A stretch of 64,000 nucleotides of DNA from SpSt-333 sp040751955 (GTDB taxonomy: Bacteria; Bacteroidota; Ignavibacteria; UBA10030; UBA8401). The position numbers and the translations under genes were made by a program. The stretch is from NCBI GenBank assembly GCA_040751955.1, contig JBFMFY010000013.1, forward strand, positions 1 through 64,000, in the 5' to 3' direction. This document shows positions 17,020-26,022 of the stretch, piece after piece. Within the stretch, counting starts at the first letter, position 1. Each line of letters starts with the position of its first letter. The notes beneath the pieces were generated by a model. It searched no databases. It was not told the DNA's origin and saw only the letters and a program-made list of their open reading frames with translations.

Positions 17020-19695
17020 ATGAGAGTGCTTTCAATCGTGGTATTCATAACAATAGTGACTGGAATTATGAACGCACAAATGCCACCAATACTCGACAGA
17101 GAACTTTTCTTTGGCGATCCGGAAATTTCCAACGCGCAAATTTCGCCGGATGGAAAATGGATTTCGTTCGTCAAACCGTACAACGGTATTCGCAACATCT
17201 GGGTGAAAAAAACGGAAGAACCGTTTGAAAATGCAAAACCGATTACGAACGATACCAAGCGTCCGGTCTCCAGTTACTTCTGGTCACGCGGCGGAAAATA
17301 CGTTTTGTTCGTGCAAGATAAAGGAGGAGATGAAAACTTCCGCGTGTATGCCGTGAATCCCCTTGAGTCCGGCGATCCTGTTCCGCCGGCGCGCGATCTG
17401 ACACCGTTGGAAAAAATACGCGCCTATATTTACGATGTACCGAAGAAAACTCCCAACGAAATCATCATCGGTTTGAATGACCGTAAAGCCGAACTGCACG
17501 ATGTGTACCGGTTAAACATTGAATCAGGCGAACGCACTCTTCTCCGCAAGAATGATGAGAATGTTGCCGGGTGGGATATTGATCCGGACGGCAATGTGCG
17601 GCTTGGCATCCGTCAAACACATGATGGAGGTACTGAACTTCTGCTTGTTGACGGCGCTAACTTAAAACAAATCTACTCGACAACACCGGAAGAAAATTTC
17701 GGCACGCTCCGTTTTACTCCCGATGGAAAGAGCGTGTACATCACAACAAACAAAGGAAATGTTGACAAGCAGCAGTTTGAACTGCTCGATCTGACCACGT
17801 TCAAAACAAAAGTGATTGAGAAAGATCCGTTGGATGAGGTTGATTTTGCCGGACCGATCTTCTCGGACAAAACGGAAAAACTTCTCGCAACAATGTATCT
17901 CGGCGACAAGATGCGCATCTATTTTAAGGATAAGCAGTTCGAAAAAGATTACAAGCAGATGCAAAAGACAATGCCGAAAGGCGAAGTTTCTATTGCAAAC
18001 ATGACTGAAGATGAAACTGTCTGGATGGTGACGGTATCGAGTGATGTCGATCCCGGTTCCCGTTATTTGTATAACACGAAAACAGGAAAAGCAACTCTCG
18101 TGTACAAAGCACGGCCAAACCTTCCGAGCGAGCATCTTGCCCCAATGAAACCTCTCCGTTACAAAGCGCGCGACGGCATGATGATTCCCGCATATCTTAC
18201 TCTTCCTAAAGGGGTTCCTGCAAAGAATCTGCCTGTCGTGATGTGGATCCATGGCGGACCGTGGGGACGCGATGTGTGGGGATACAATCCGTACGCACAA
18301 TTCCTGGCGAACAGAGGATACGCGGTGTTCCAACCGAACTTCCGCGCCTCAACGGGATATGGAAAGAAATTTTTGAACGCAGGCAACAAGCAATGGGGTA
18401 CCGGCGCAATGCAGCATGACATCACCGACGGCGTGAATTATCTTATTAAAGAAGGGATCGCTGATCCGAAAAAAATCGGAATCGGCGGCGGTTCGTACGG
18501 CGGGTATGCAACGCTGGCGGGTCTTGCATTCACTCCGGATTTATATGCTGCAGGATTTGACATTGTTGGTCCATCAAATATCATCACACTGCTCAACTCA
18601 ATTCCTCCCTACTGGGCACCGATGAAAAAAATGTTTGCTGTGCGAGTCGGCGATATGGAAAACCCGGAAGAGAAAAAAATGTTGGAAGAGCAGTCGCCAC
18701 TGAATTCTGCAAAACATATCAAAGCACCGCTGTACGTAGTGCAAGGCGCAAACGATCCGCGCGTGAAAAAAGCGGAGGCGGATCAGATTGTTGTTGCAAT
18801 GCGCGATCTGGGCAGAAAGGTGGAATACATGGTCGCGCCGGATGAAGGACACGGATTCCAGGGGCGCGAAAACAGATTGGCAATGATTGTTGCGATGGAA
18901 AAATTCTTTGCCAAACACCTCGGCGGGCGTGTACAGCAAGAAGTTCCGGATGATATTCAGAAAAAACTGAATGAGATCACCGTCGATATTACCACCGTGA
19001 AGTTGCCGGAAAAACCGTCACCTATCGCAACGCCGATAAACGTGCCGGTCTTCAATCCCGCGCTTATTAAAGAAGGAAAGACGGAATACGATATGAAGAT
19101 GAATATGCGTGGACAGCAAATGTCGATGCTTTTCTCACGCTCGATCATGAAAACAAAACTCGGCGAGAAGGATGTTGTGCGCATCATTGAATCAACCAGC
19201 GGCGCAATGGGAAGCGGCGTTGATACGGTCGATTATGATGCTGTTACATTACTCCCAATTCGCCAGCAAGTGCAGCAGGGACCGGCGAGTATCTCGTTCA
19301 CATTCACCGACAAATCGATCACCGGCACAATGGTAGCCGGGGGACAGACGATGCCTATCAATGCAACATTGGATGGACCGACACTGCCAAGTTCATCGTC
19401 TGCCGGAGCCATCCTGGCAACACTCCCGTTTGCCGAAGGGTATCAAACATCGTACTCCACGTTTGATATGATGTCCGCTTCCACAAAGAAGGTTACTTTG
19501 AAAGTGCTTGGAAAAGAAAAGGTTACCATTGCAAAAGGATCGTTCGATGCATTCAAAATCGAAATCGTGCACGGTGAACAAGACGGGATAAAATCCATCT
19601 ATTGGGTCAGTATTGCTGACCGCACGATGCTAAAAAGCGAAGCGACGATGCCTGCCGCAATGGGAGGCGGAACAATGACGAGTGAGTTGAAGTAA
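17020..19695 (+). CDS. Exported S9 family peptidase (prolyl oligopeptidase-like) with C-terminal extra domain
   Basis: A strong ribosome binding site (CAGGAGGAATT) precedes the ATG. After a signal peptide (MRVLSIVVFITIVTGIMNAQ) comes a seven-bladed beta-propeller (about 25-370), then an alpha/beta hydrolase domain (380-640) with the triad Ser492 (GGGSYGGYA), Asp579 (GANDPRV) and His611 (DEGHGF). The oxyanion motif HGGPWGRD is present. Such enzymes cleave dipeptides or acyl-amino acids from short peptides. Residues 675-891 are an added beta-rich domain that resembles DUF3108-type periplasmic proteins and is not part of usual S9 enzymes (about 650-700 residues). It is followed by a good terminator, so it is probably a single-gene unit. 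Confidence 0.93.
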   Translation: MRVLSIVVFITIVTGIMNAQMPPILDRELFFGDPEISNAQISPDGKWISFVKPYNGIRNIWVKKTEEPFENAKPITNDTKRPVSSYFWSRGGKYVLFVQDKGGDENFRVYAVNPLESGDPVPPARDLTPLEKIRAYIYDVPKKTPNEIIIGLNDRKAELHDVYRLNIESGERTLLRKNDENVAGWDIDPDGNVRLGIRQTHDGGTELLLVDGANLKQIYSTTPEENFGTLRFTPDGKSVYITTNKGNVDKQQFELLDLTTFKTKVIEKDPLDEVDFAGPIFSDKTEKLLATMYLGDKMRIYFKDKQFEKDYKQMQKTMPKGEVSIANMTEDETVWMVTVSSDVDPGSRYLYNTKTGKATLVYKARPNLPSEHLAPMKPLRYKARDGMMIPAYLTLPKGVPAKNLPVVMWIHGGPWGRDVWGYNPYAQFLANRGYAVFQPNFRASTGYGKKFLNAGNKQWGTGAMQHDITDGVNYLIKEGIADPKKIGIGGGSYGGYATLAGLAFTPDLYAAGFDIVGPSNIITLLNSIPPYWAPMKKMFAVRVGDMENPEEKKMLEEQSPLNSAKHIKAPLYVVQGANDPRVKKAEADQIVVAMRDLGRKVEYMVAPDEGHGFQGRENRLAMIVAMEKFFAKHLGGRVQQEVPDDIQKKLNEITVDITTVKLPEKPSPIATPINVPVFNPALIKEGKTEYDMKMNMRGQQMSMLFSRSIMKTKLGEKDVVRIIESTSGAMGSGVDTVDYDAVTLLPIRQQVQQGPASISFTFTDKSITGTMVAGGQTMPINATLDGPTLPSSSSAGAILATLPFAEGYQTSYSTFDMMSASTKKVTLKVLGKEKVTIAKGSFDAFKIEIVHGEQDGIKSIYWVSIADRTMLKSEATMPAAMGGGTMTSELK

Positions 19696-19735
19696 ATACA
19701 ATCCAAAAAAAATCTTCAGAATACTATAGGGATTC

Positions 19736-19760
19736 GGGGCGCTTTACCGCGCCCCTTTTT
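19736..19760 (+). terminator. Rho-independent terminator after the S9 peptidase gene
   Basis: A perfect seven-base-pair GC stem (GGGGCGC/GCGCCCC) with a six-base loop is followed directly by TTTTT. It closes the S9 peptidase transcript before gldA. Confidence 0.9.
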
Positions 19761-19886
19761 ATTGAGACATATTTTTTTTCTGCTTTTAGAAAAATTATTT
19801 GAAAATCTAACGGAACATTTTTTAAATTCATTCCGTCAAAATTCACGAAAAATTCTTTTTCTCACTATCAACCGATCTTTATTTGT

Positions 19887-20840
19887 ATGTCAATTACAGT
19901 AAACAATCTTACAAAATACTACGGCAGCGAAAAAGCCGTCAATGATATTTCATTCTCCGTTCACAAAGGAGAAATTCTCGGCTTCCTCGGTCCGAATGGC
20001 GCAGGAAAAACCACAACGATGAAGATCATTACCTGCTATCTCCCCCCTTCCTCCGGATCGGTGGAAGTGGACGGACTGTCGGTGGAAAAAGAATCTCTGC
20101 GTGTGCGCCGCAAGATCGGTTATCTTCCTGAATTAAATCCGTTGTATTTAGATATGAATGTAGTTGACTACCTCGAATATTGCGCTCGTCTGCACAACAT
20201 TCAAAATACTACGATGAAGAGCCGCCTGCGCGAAATGATTGATGTCTGCGGATTGACAACCGTGCGGCACAAAGATATAGGCGAGCTTTCGAAGGGATAT
20301 AAGCAGCGTGTGGGGCTTGCGCAGGCGATGATTCACGATCCGGAAGTATTAATCCTTGACGAACCGACAAGCGGACTCGATCCGAATCAGATAGTGGAAA
20401 TTCGTAATCTCATCCGGCGGCTGGGGAAAGCAAAGACAGTGATCCTTTCAACGCACATACTTTCGGAAGTGCAGGCAACATGCGATCGCGTGGTGATCAT
20501 CAACGAAGGAAGCATTGTCGCCAACGGCACGCCGGAAGAATTGCAGCAGCAATTTCAAGGAACCACAAAATACGCAGTAGAAGTAAAAGCAGCGGTAAAC
20601 GATCCGATGAGCGATATTTTTCCGAAACTGAAGGCAATTGAACATATCGACACGGTGATGTACGAAGGACAGGAGGGCGCAAATTACCGCTTCACACTGC
20701 AATCAACCCGCGGCATTGACGTGCGGGAACAGATTTTCCGGCAGTCCGTTGCGGAAAACTGGGTGCTGATGGAATTATCCAAACAGACGATCAGTCTGGA
20801 AGATGTTTTCCGTAAATTGACGCAGGCGCAAAACAATTAA
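19887..20840 (+). CDS. gldA: Gliding-type ABC transporter ATP-binding protein GldA
   Basis: This 317-residue ATPase has the Walker A motif GPNGAGKTT (35-43), the signature LSKGYKQRVGLAQA, and Walker B LILDEPTSGLD with the following switch His in STHILSE. A C-terminal extension of about 90 residues is typical of the GldA/CcmA-like family. With the next two genes it forms the GldA-GldF-GldG transporter, known in Bacteroidota to be linked with gliding and T9SS function, although the substrate is unknown. The order gldA, gldF, gldG on one strand supports the name. A palindromic repeat separates it from gldF. Confidence 0.88.
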   Translation: MSITVNNLTKYYGSEKAVNDISFSVHKGEILGFLGPNGAGKTTTMKIITCYLPPSSGSVEVDGLSVEKESLRVRRKIGYLPELNPLYLDMNVVDYLEYCARLHNIQNTTMKSRLREMIDVCGLTTVRHKDIGELSKGYKQRVGLAQAMIHDPEVLILDEPTSGLDPNQIVEIRNLIRRLGKAKTVILSTHILSEVQATCDRVVIINEGSIVANGTPEELQQQFQGTTKYAVEVKAAVNDPMSDIFPKLKAIEHIDTVMYEGQEGANYRFTLQSTRGIDVREQIFRQSVAENWVLMELSKQTISLEDVFRKLTQAQNN

Positions 20841-20843
20841 TAA

Positions 20844-20912
20844 TCGTCATGTTCGAATGTATCAATCGGGTATCCTTCGATAGATTCCCGCCAAAAGCAT
20901 GCGGGTATGACG
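20844..20912. repeat. Palindromic intergenic repeat between gldA and gldF
   Basis: The element is bounded by CGTCAT and ATGACG and contains the inverted arms CCCGC and GCGGG around CAAAAGCAT. It fills nearly all of the gap between two genes that should be co-transcribed. Its GTCAT/ATGAC edges are shared with the repeat at 30.2-30.3 kb. Confidence 0.65.
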
Positions 20913-20940
20913 AGGTAAATAATAAAAAATCGCAATCATT

Positions 20941-21690
20941 ATGAGCACACTAACAGCAACGTTCAACAAATTCCTTCCCACCATTACAAACACACGTACG
21001 ATCTTTGCAAAAGAATTGAAATCATTCTTCAATTCGGCGGTCGCGTACGTGGTGATCGTGGTGTTCCTCAGCATTATCGGCTGGTTTTTTACTAACAATC
21101 TGTTTTTAATGAACACGGCTTCCCTGCGGCTCTTTTTTGAACTGACGCCGCTGATCTTCCTCTTCGTTATTCCTGCTATAACAATGCGTTTGCTGGCTGA
21201 GGAAAAGAAATCGGGAACCATAGAACTGCTGACGACAAAACCGTTGAACGACGCGGAAATTGTTCTTGGAAAATTTTTTGCCGCATGGGCGCTCATTGCA
21301 CTGGCTCTTCTCCCGTCGGTTCTTTACTACATAACGATTGCATCGCTCGGATCAATCGATAACGGACCGGTCGTTGGCGGGTACATCGGCTTACTGTTGA
21401 TGGCAGGAGTGTACGTGTCGGTCGGAATTTTTGCGTCGAGCGTCACCGACAACCAGATTATCGCCTTCATTCTCGGATTCCTGTTCGTCTTTTTCTTTTT
21501 TATTCTCGACAAAGTATTGTTCTATGTCCCCGAATTTCTCACGGGCATTCTGGAATTTCTCGGCGTAGATTATCACTTTGCAAATATCGCGCGCGGCGTC
21601 ATCGATTCGCGCGACATCATTTATTTCCTGACGCTTATGGGATTCATGCTCTACCTCTCTGTCGTATCGCTGGAACGGAGAAAGTGGTAA
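20941..21690 (+). CDS. gldF: Gliding-type ABC transporter permease GldF
   Basis: This 249-residue membrane protein has six hydrophobic helices, with the family motif LLAEEKKSGTIELLTTKPL near residue 85. The C-terminal helices include LTLMGFMLYLSVVSLE. It should form the transmembrane channel driven by GldA. The gene lies 100 bases after gldA and 100 bases before gldG, all in one direction. ABC-2 permeases for drugs or copper look similar, but the following GldG-type gene makes the gliding type the best reading. Confidence 0.85.
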   Translation: MSTLTATFNKFLPTITNTRTIFAKELKSFFNSAVAYVVIVVFLSIIGWFFTNNLFLMNTASLRLFFELTPLIFLFVIPAITMRLLAEEKKSGTIELLTTKPLNDAEIVLGKFFAAWALIALALLPSVLYYITIASLGSIDNGPVVGGYIGLLLMAGVYVSVGIFASSVTDNQIIAFILGFLFVFFFFILDKVLFYVPEFLTGILEFLGVDYHFANIARGVIDSRDIIYFLTLMGFMLYLSVVSLERRKW

Positions 21691-21790
21691 ACTGAATATT
21701 GGATAGAGGATGCTGTTGGCAGTTGTGCAGAGTTATGAAATTCGACCATCAATTACCGATAACCGATTACTGATTATTGTTTACTGAATT

Positions 21791-23344
21791 ATGAAAACAA
21801 CGAAATACCAATCGCTCGGACGCCTTGCAATTGTTCTTGCAATACTTATCGTCGTCAATTTTATTTCCATTCGTCTCTTCTTCCGGCTCGATTTGACAAA
21901 GAACGGGGTCTATACGCTTTCCGACGCGAGCAAATCGCTCGTGCAGTCGCTCGATGACCGGCTTACTGTGAAAGCATACTTCACGGAAGATCTGCCGGCG
22001 CCGTACAATAACAACCGCCGCACCGTGCTCGATCTGTTGAACGAATACCGAGCATATGCGGGGGGAAATCTCCATTTTGAATTCATCAATCCTGAAGGAG
22101 AAAAAGGGGAGAAAGATGCACAGGAAGAAGGAATTCCCCCCGTGCAAGTGCAGGTGGTAAAGGATGATAAACTGGAAGTGAAGCGCGCATACCTTGGATT
22201 GGTGATGATGTTTGAAGACAAAAAAGAAGTTCTGCCGGTCATTCAAAATTTAAGTTCACTGGAATACGATTTCAGCAGCGCGGTGAAGCGGCTGACGACA
22301 AAACAGAAACCAAAAGTCGGGTATTCAACCGGACATCAGGAACCTGAACTTTCTTCGTTCAGAAGAGCATATCAATCATTGGCGCAGCAGTACGAACTTG
22401 TACCTGTAGATTTGACAAAACACGAACCGGTTGCCCCGGACATTACTTCACTGCTTGTTATCGCACCGCAAACGCAGTTCAATGATTCGGCAAAATATCT
22501 CATCGATCAGTTTATCATGCGCGGCGGCAAAGCAGCTTTTTTGCTGAACACGATGAATGTGAATCTTAATTCGCAGTACCGTTTTGCACAGCCTCAGCAA
22601 ACCGGGTTGGAAGACTTACTTGCTCAGTATGGCATACGTCTGAACAGCGATATGGTGCGCGACGCACAGTGTGCCAACATTTCCATTGTGCAGCAGCAAG
22701 GTCCTTTCCAATTCCAAAGTCAGGTGCCGTTTCCATACTTGCCGTCTGTTTCCAATTTCAACAAATCCAACATCGTCGTAAAAGACCTTGAAAACGTTGT
22801 TCTCTATTTTGCCGGATCGCTCGACACGGCGACGGCAAAAAACAAAGGACTCAATGCCGAAGTGCTCATGCGCTCATCGAAACAGAGCGGACGGCAGTCC
22901 GGATTTATGATGGTCGATCCGATGCAGCAATACTCGCCGAACGACTTTTCGGAATCGGGTATTCCTCTGGCGGCAGTGGTTTCCGGTTCATTCTCCAGTT
23001 ATTTCACAGGAAAGCCGCTGGCACCGGTTCATGCACAAAGTCCCGAAACGCGTATTCTCGTTGTCGGCGACGGCGATTTTATGAAAGATGATTTTGCAGG
23101 AAACAAGAGCAACATGATCTTCTTCCAAAATATTGTCGATTATCTGTCTGATGAATCGGGACTGATAACCATCCGTTCAAAAGATGTTACCGAACCGCCG
23201 CTGGATCCCGTTTCGGACGGTATGAAGAAATTCCTGAAGTATGGAAATCTTGCCGCCCCCCCGCTGCTTGTTATTCTGTACGGATTGCTGCGATGGAGGC
23301 GGAGAGTTTCGTTTAAGAAATCAATGGAATCTCAAATTGCATAA
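21791..23344 (+). CDS. gldG: Gliding-type ABC transporter auxiliary protein GldG
   Basis: The 517-residue protein has an N-terminal membrane helix (LAIVLAILIVVNFISIRLFF), a large periplasmic ABC_transp_aux-type domain (FYTLSDASKSLV-like opening, VGYSTGHQEPELSSFRRAY) and a second helix near the C-terminus (LLVILYGLLRWRRR). This is the usual GldG layout. It completes the GldAFG transporter. A DUF4340 gene follows 65 bases later, a common partner in this locus type. Confidence 0.87.
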   Translation: MKTTKYQSLGRLAIVLAILIVVNFISIRLFFRLDLTKNGVYTLSDASKSLVQSLDDRLTVKAYFTEDLPAPYNNNRRTVLDLLNEYRAYAGGNLHFEFINPEGEKGEKDAQEEGIPPVQVQVVKDDKLEVKRAYLGLVMMFEDKKEVLPVIQNLSSLEYDFSSAVKRLTTKQKPKVGYSTGHQEPELSSFRRAYQSLAQQYELVPVDLTKHEPVAPDITSLLVIAPQTQFNDSAKYLIDQFIMRGGKAAFLLNTMNVNLNSQYRFAQPQQTGLEDLLAQYGIRLNSDMVRDAQCANISIVQQQGPFQFQSQVPFPYLPSVSNFNKSNIVVKDLENVVLYFAGSLDTATAKNKGLNAEVLMRSSKQSGRQSGFMMVDPMQQYSPNDFSESGIPLAAVVSGSFSSYFTGKPLAPVHAQSPETRILVVGDGDFMKDDFAGNKSNMIFFQNIVDYLSDESGLITIRSKDVTEPPLDPVSDGMKKFLKYGNLAAPPLLVILYGLLRWRRRVSFKKSMESQIA

Positions 23345-23409
23345 CAGTACGCAGGCTTGCACAAGAGCTGCCTGCAACAACACAATCATCAGTACGTATA
23401 TTCTGAACT

Positions 23410-24300
23410 ATGAAAAAAAATTACATCATCCTTGTCGCTATTCTGGCACTCCTGTTACTATCCGCCTATCTTGTCATGCAAAAGCAGGGAGAACAAAGTT
23501 CTACGGCAGAACAAACGGCAAAATTTATTTCGGTTGATTCGCTCTCGATTGACAAAATCTCAATCCGCACCTCCTCTCAATCCTTGCTTCTGGAAAAACA
23601 GGGAAACACGTGGCATCTAAAAGAACCGATCAACGACAAAGCCGATCAACCAAGCGTTGCAAAGATCATACACATGATGAAAGAACTGGAAATAAAAAAT
23701 GTCGTCTCGTCCAATCCGGCAAAGCAATCTGTCTTTAATGTCGATACTGTAAACGGAACACGTGTAACACTGTTTGAAAATGGAAATGAAACATCGTCAT
23801 TTATCGTCGGAAAATCGGGACCGAGTTACAACGATACGTACGTTCGAAAACACGGTTCGAACGATGTTCTGCTGGTGAATGCATCGTTAGGATATGAGTT
23901 TACAAAAGGAGTCAAAGAGTGGCGGAATAAGATTCTGGTTTCTGTACCGCGGGAAACGATAAAAGAAGTTACATACCAATTCGGTGATACAACTTTTTCG
24001 GTGACAAATTCAGGCGGCGCCTGGTTAATTGGAAAAGATACTGCGCAGAGTGATGTTGTAAACGGTGTGCTTGCAGCATTAACGGATTTGCGCGCCGATG
24101 ATTTTCTTGATACGGTTCATGCAGCCGCCAAAAAGGTTCAGACACTTGTTTCGTATGCAAACACTCAGGTGCGGTTTGCATTGGACAAGACAACAAATAA
24201 ATATTTTGTACAGACCTCCGCTTCTCCTCAATGGTATGTGATGGAACAATGGAGGGTGAATCAGGTGCTGAAGCGAAAGAAGGAATTTGTGAAGAAATGA
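23410..24300 (+). CDS. DUF4340 domain protein linked to GldAFG
   Basis: This 296-residue protein has one N-terminal membrane anchor (MKKNYIILVAILALLLLSAYLV) and a periplasmic DUF4340 domain. Repeated units contain SLLLEKQGNTWHLKEPINDKAD and VTNSGGAWLIGKDTAQ, each with the Trp and Pro pattern of the family. DUF4340 proteins commonly follow GldG-type genes and probably assist the transporter; the exact role is not known. It is the last gene of the gld operon, and a hairpin follows its stop codon. Confidence 0.8.
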   Translation: MKKNYIILVAILALLLLSAYLVMQKQGEQSSTAEQTAKFISVDSLSIDKISIRTSSQSLLLEKQGNTWHLKEPINDKADQPSVAKIIHMMKELEIKNVVSSNPAKQSVFNVDTVNGTRVTLFENGNETSSFIVGKSGPSYNDTYVRKHGSNDVLLVNASLGYEFTKGVKEWRNKILVSVPRETIKEVTYQFGDTTFSVTNSGGAWLIGKDTAQSDVVNGVLAALTDLRADDFLDTVHAAAKKVQTLVSYANTQVRFALDKTTNKYFVQTSASPQWYVMEQWRVNQVLKRKKEFVKK

Positions 24301-24301
24301 A

Positions 24302-24328
24302 AAGGGCTGTCAAACGATGACAGCCCTT
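24302..24328. terminator. Bidirectional terminator between the gld operon and pntB
   Basis: A ten-base stem (AAGGGCTGTC/GACAGCCCTT) lies between two convergent genes. The U-tract is short on both strands (TTTC on the minus strand), so it is a moderate terminator. Confidence 0.65.
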
Positions 24329-24352
24329 CTACCGGAACCGTTTGAGTACATA

Positions 24353-25735
24353 TTACCCTTTCTTAAACTCCGCTACTAATTCCTGCAGAACATTCTTTGC
24401 ATCACCAAAGAGCATTTTTGTATTCGGTTCATAGAAGAGTGGATTTTCGATCCCTGCAAACCCAGTTGCCATCGAACGTTTCATCACTATCACCGTCCTC
24501 GCTTTATCCACATTGATGATCGGCATGCCGTAGATGGGGCTTCCCTTTTGCGTCCGCGCTGCCGGATTGACCACGTCATTTGCACCGATCACGATGCAGA
24601 CATCGACGGTATCCATGGAAGGATTAATCACGTCCATTTCGAGCAACTGGTCGTACGAGACATTTGCTTCTGCCAAAAGGACGTTCATGTGTCCGGGCAT
24701 TCTGCCGGCAACCGGATGAATTGCAAATTCCACTCTGATTTTTCTCTTTTCCAATTCATCGCTCAATTCACGCACTGCATATTGTGCCTGTGCCACCGCC
24801 ATACCGTATCCCGGAACAATGACGACACGTTCAGCCTGTTCGAGTGCAAATTTTGTGTCCTCAATTGTAAACCGATTAATCGGACGCTCCTCCGCAAGCT
24901 TCGACGTATCCACCTGCGGTGCGCCGACAGCGCCGAACAGAACGTTGGTAAACGAGCGATTCATTGCTTTGCTCATAATGATCGACAGAATGAATCCCGA
25001 CGAACCATCCAGTGATCCGGCAATAATAAGCATCTTGTTGTCGATCGCAAATCCGGTCGCCGCAGCAGCAAGTCCGGCGTACGAATTCATCAACGACAAC
25101 ACCACCGGCATATCGGCGCCACCGATGGGAAGGACGACAAAGATTCCGATAAGGAAACTGAGACCAATCATCGTATAAAAGATTGTCGCATCGTACGGAA
25201 AGAAGATCAGATAGACGAACATTCCCAGCGTGACAAAGAAAAGAGCGATGTTCACAACATTCTGTCCTTTGTAGGTAATCGGCGCACTTTTAATGATCTC
25301 CTGTAACTTGCCGAACGCCATAAGACTGCCGGTCACCGTTAGTGCACCGAACAATACTTCAAATCCGAGTGCGGGCATAATGCCGTACGCTTTTTCCGTG
25401 TGCACGGCATACTCATTGATGCCGACAAGCACTGCTGCGAGAGCGCCAAACGAGTGTGAGATCGCCGTTCGTTGCGGCATGGCTGTCATCGGCATCCACA
25501 CGGACATTGCCGTTCCGATAGCAGAACCGACAACAATACCTGTGATGATCCATTCCCACGTGACGATCTCTCCGCTGAGCAGCGTTCCGACAACAGCAAG
25601 AAACATCCCTATTTCAGCAAAGTGCATGCCGCGCCGCGCGGATTCCGGATGGCTTAACCCTTTCAACCCAAGAATAAACAGAACAGAAGCGGCAATGTAG
25701 ATTAATTCGAGCGGATAATTTATTGCAAATTCCAT
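24353..25735 (-). CDS. pntB: NAD(P) transhydrogenase subunit beta
   Basis: This 460-residue protein carries the beta subunit membrane domain, about nine hydrophobic helices in residues 1-265. The C-terminal domain III (about 280-460) binds NADP(H), with VPGYGMAVAQAQ, GRMPGHMNVLLAEA and GANDVVNPAA. With the alpha subunits it couples proton entry across the inner membrane to reduction of NADP by NADH. It is the third gene of a pntAA-pntAB-pntB operon with one-base spacing. Confidence 0.96.
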   Translation of the reverse strand: MEFAINYPLELIYIAASVLFILGLKGLSHPESARRGMHFAEIGMFLAVVGTLLSGEIVTWEWIITGIVVGSAIGTAMSVWMPMTAMPQRTAISHSFGALAAVLVGINEYAVHTEKAYGIMPALGFEVLFGALTVTGSLMAFGKLQEIIKSAPITYKGQNVVNIALFFVTLGMFVYLIFFPYDATIFYTMIGLSFLIGIFVVLPIGGADMPVVLSLMNSYAGLAAAATGFAIDNKMLIIAGSLDGSSGFILSIIMSKAMNRSFTNVLFGAVGAPQVDTSKLAEERPINRFTIEDTKFALEQAERVVIVPGYGMAVAQAQYAVRELSDELEKRKIRVEFAIHPVAGRMPGHMNVLLAEANVSYDQLLEMDVINPSMDTVDVCIVIGANDVVNPAARTQKGSPIYGMPIINVDKARTVIVMKRSMATGFAGIENPLFYEPNTKMLFGDAKNVLQELVAEFKKG

Positions 25736-25736
25736 T

Positions 25737-26021
25737 TTACTTCCGCTCCTTTCGCTTGAACATCTTCAGCATTCGTTCTGTGATCAGGAATCCGCCGACG
25801 ACGTTGATCGTAGCGGCTGTGACCGCAACGAATCCGAGCATCTGACTGATCTCATGAGCGCTTCCGGCTGCAACCAGCGATCCGACAAGTGAAATGCCGG
25901 AGATAGCATTGGTCGCGGACATCAGCGGCGTATGCAATGTGGGGGTTACACGCCTGATTACTTCAAAACCGACAAAACCGGCAAGGATGAGGATATACAA
26001 CAGTTCGATCAAATTTGACAT
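25737..26021 (-). CDS. pntAB: NAD(P) transhydrogenase subunit alpha, membrane part
   Basis: This 94-residue protein holds three or four membrane helices (LIELLYILILAGFVGFEVI; HTPLMSATNAISGISLVGSL). It matches the C-terminal membrane part of the alpha subunit, which in this organism is a separate polypeptide. It links the soluble NAD-binding part to the beta subunit. The stop is one base before the start of pntB. Confidence 0.95.
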   Translation of the reverse strand: MSNLIELLYILILAGFVGFEVIRRVTPTLHTPLMSATNAISGISLVGSLVAAGSAHEISQMLGFVAVTAATINVVGGFLITERMLKMFKRKERK

Positions 26022-26022
26022 G

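Noticed and set aside
17662..18333. 223-residue minus-strand frame opposite the S9 peptidase
   Set aside because: It is rich in Arg, His and Cys with no domain, and is antisense to conserved propeller and hydrolase sequence.
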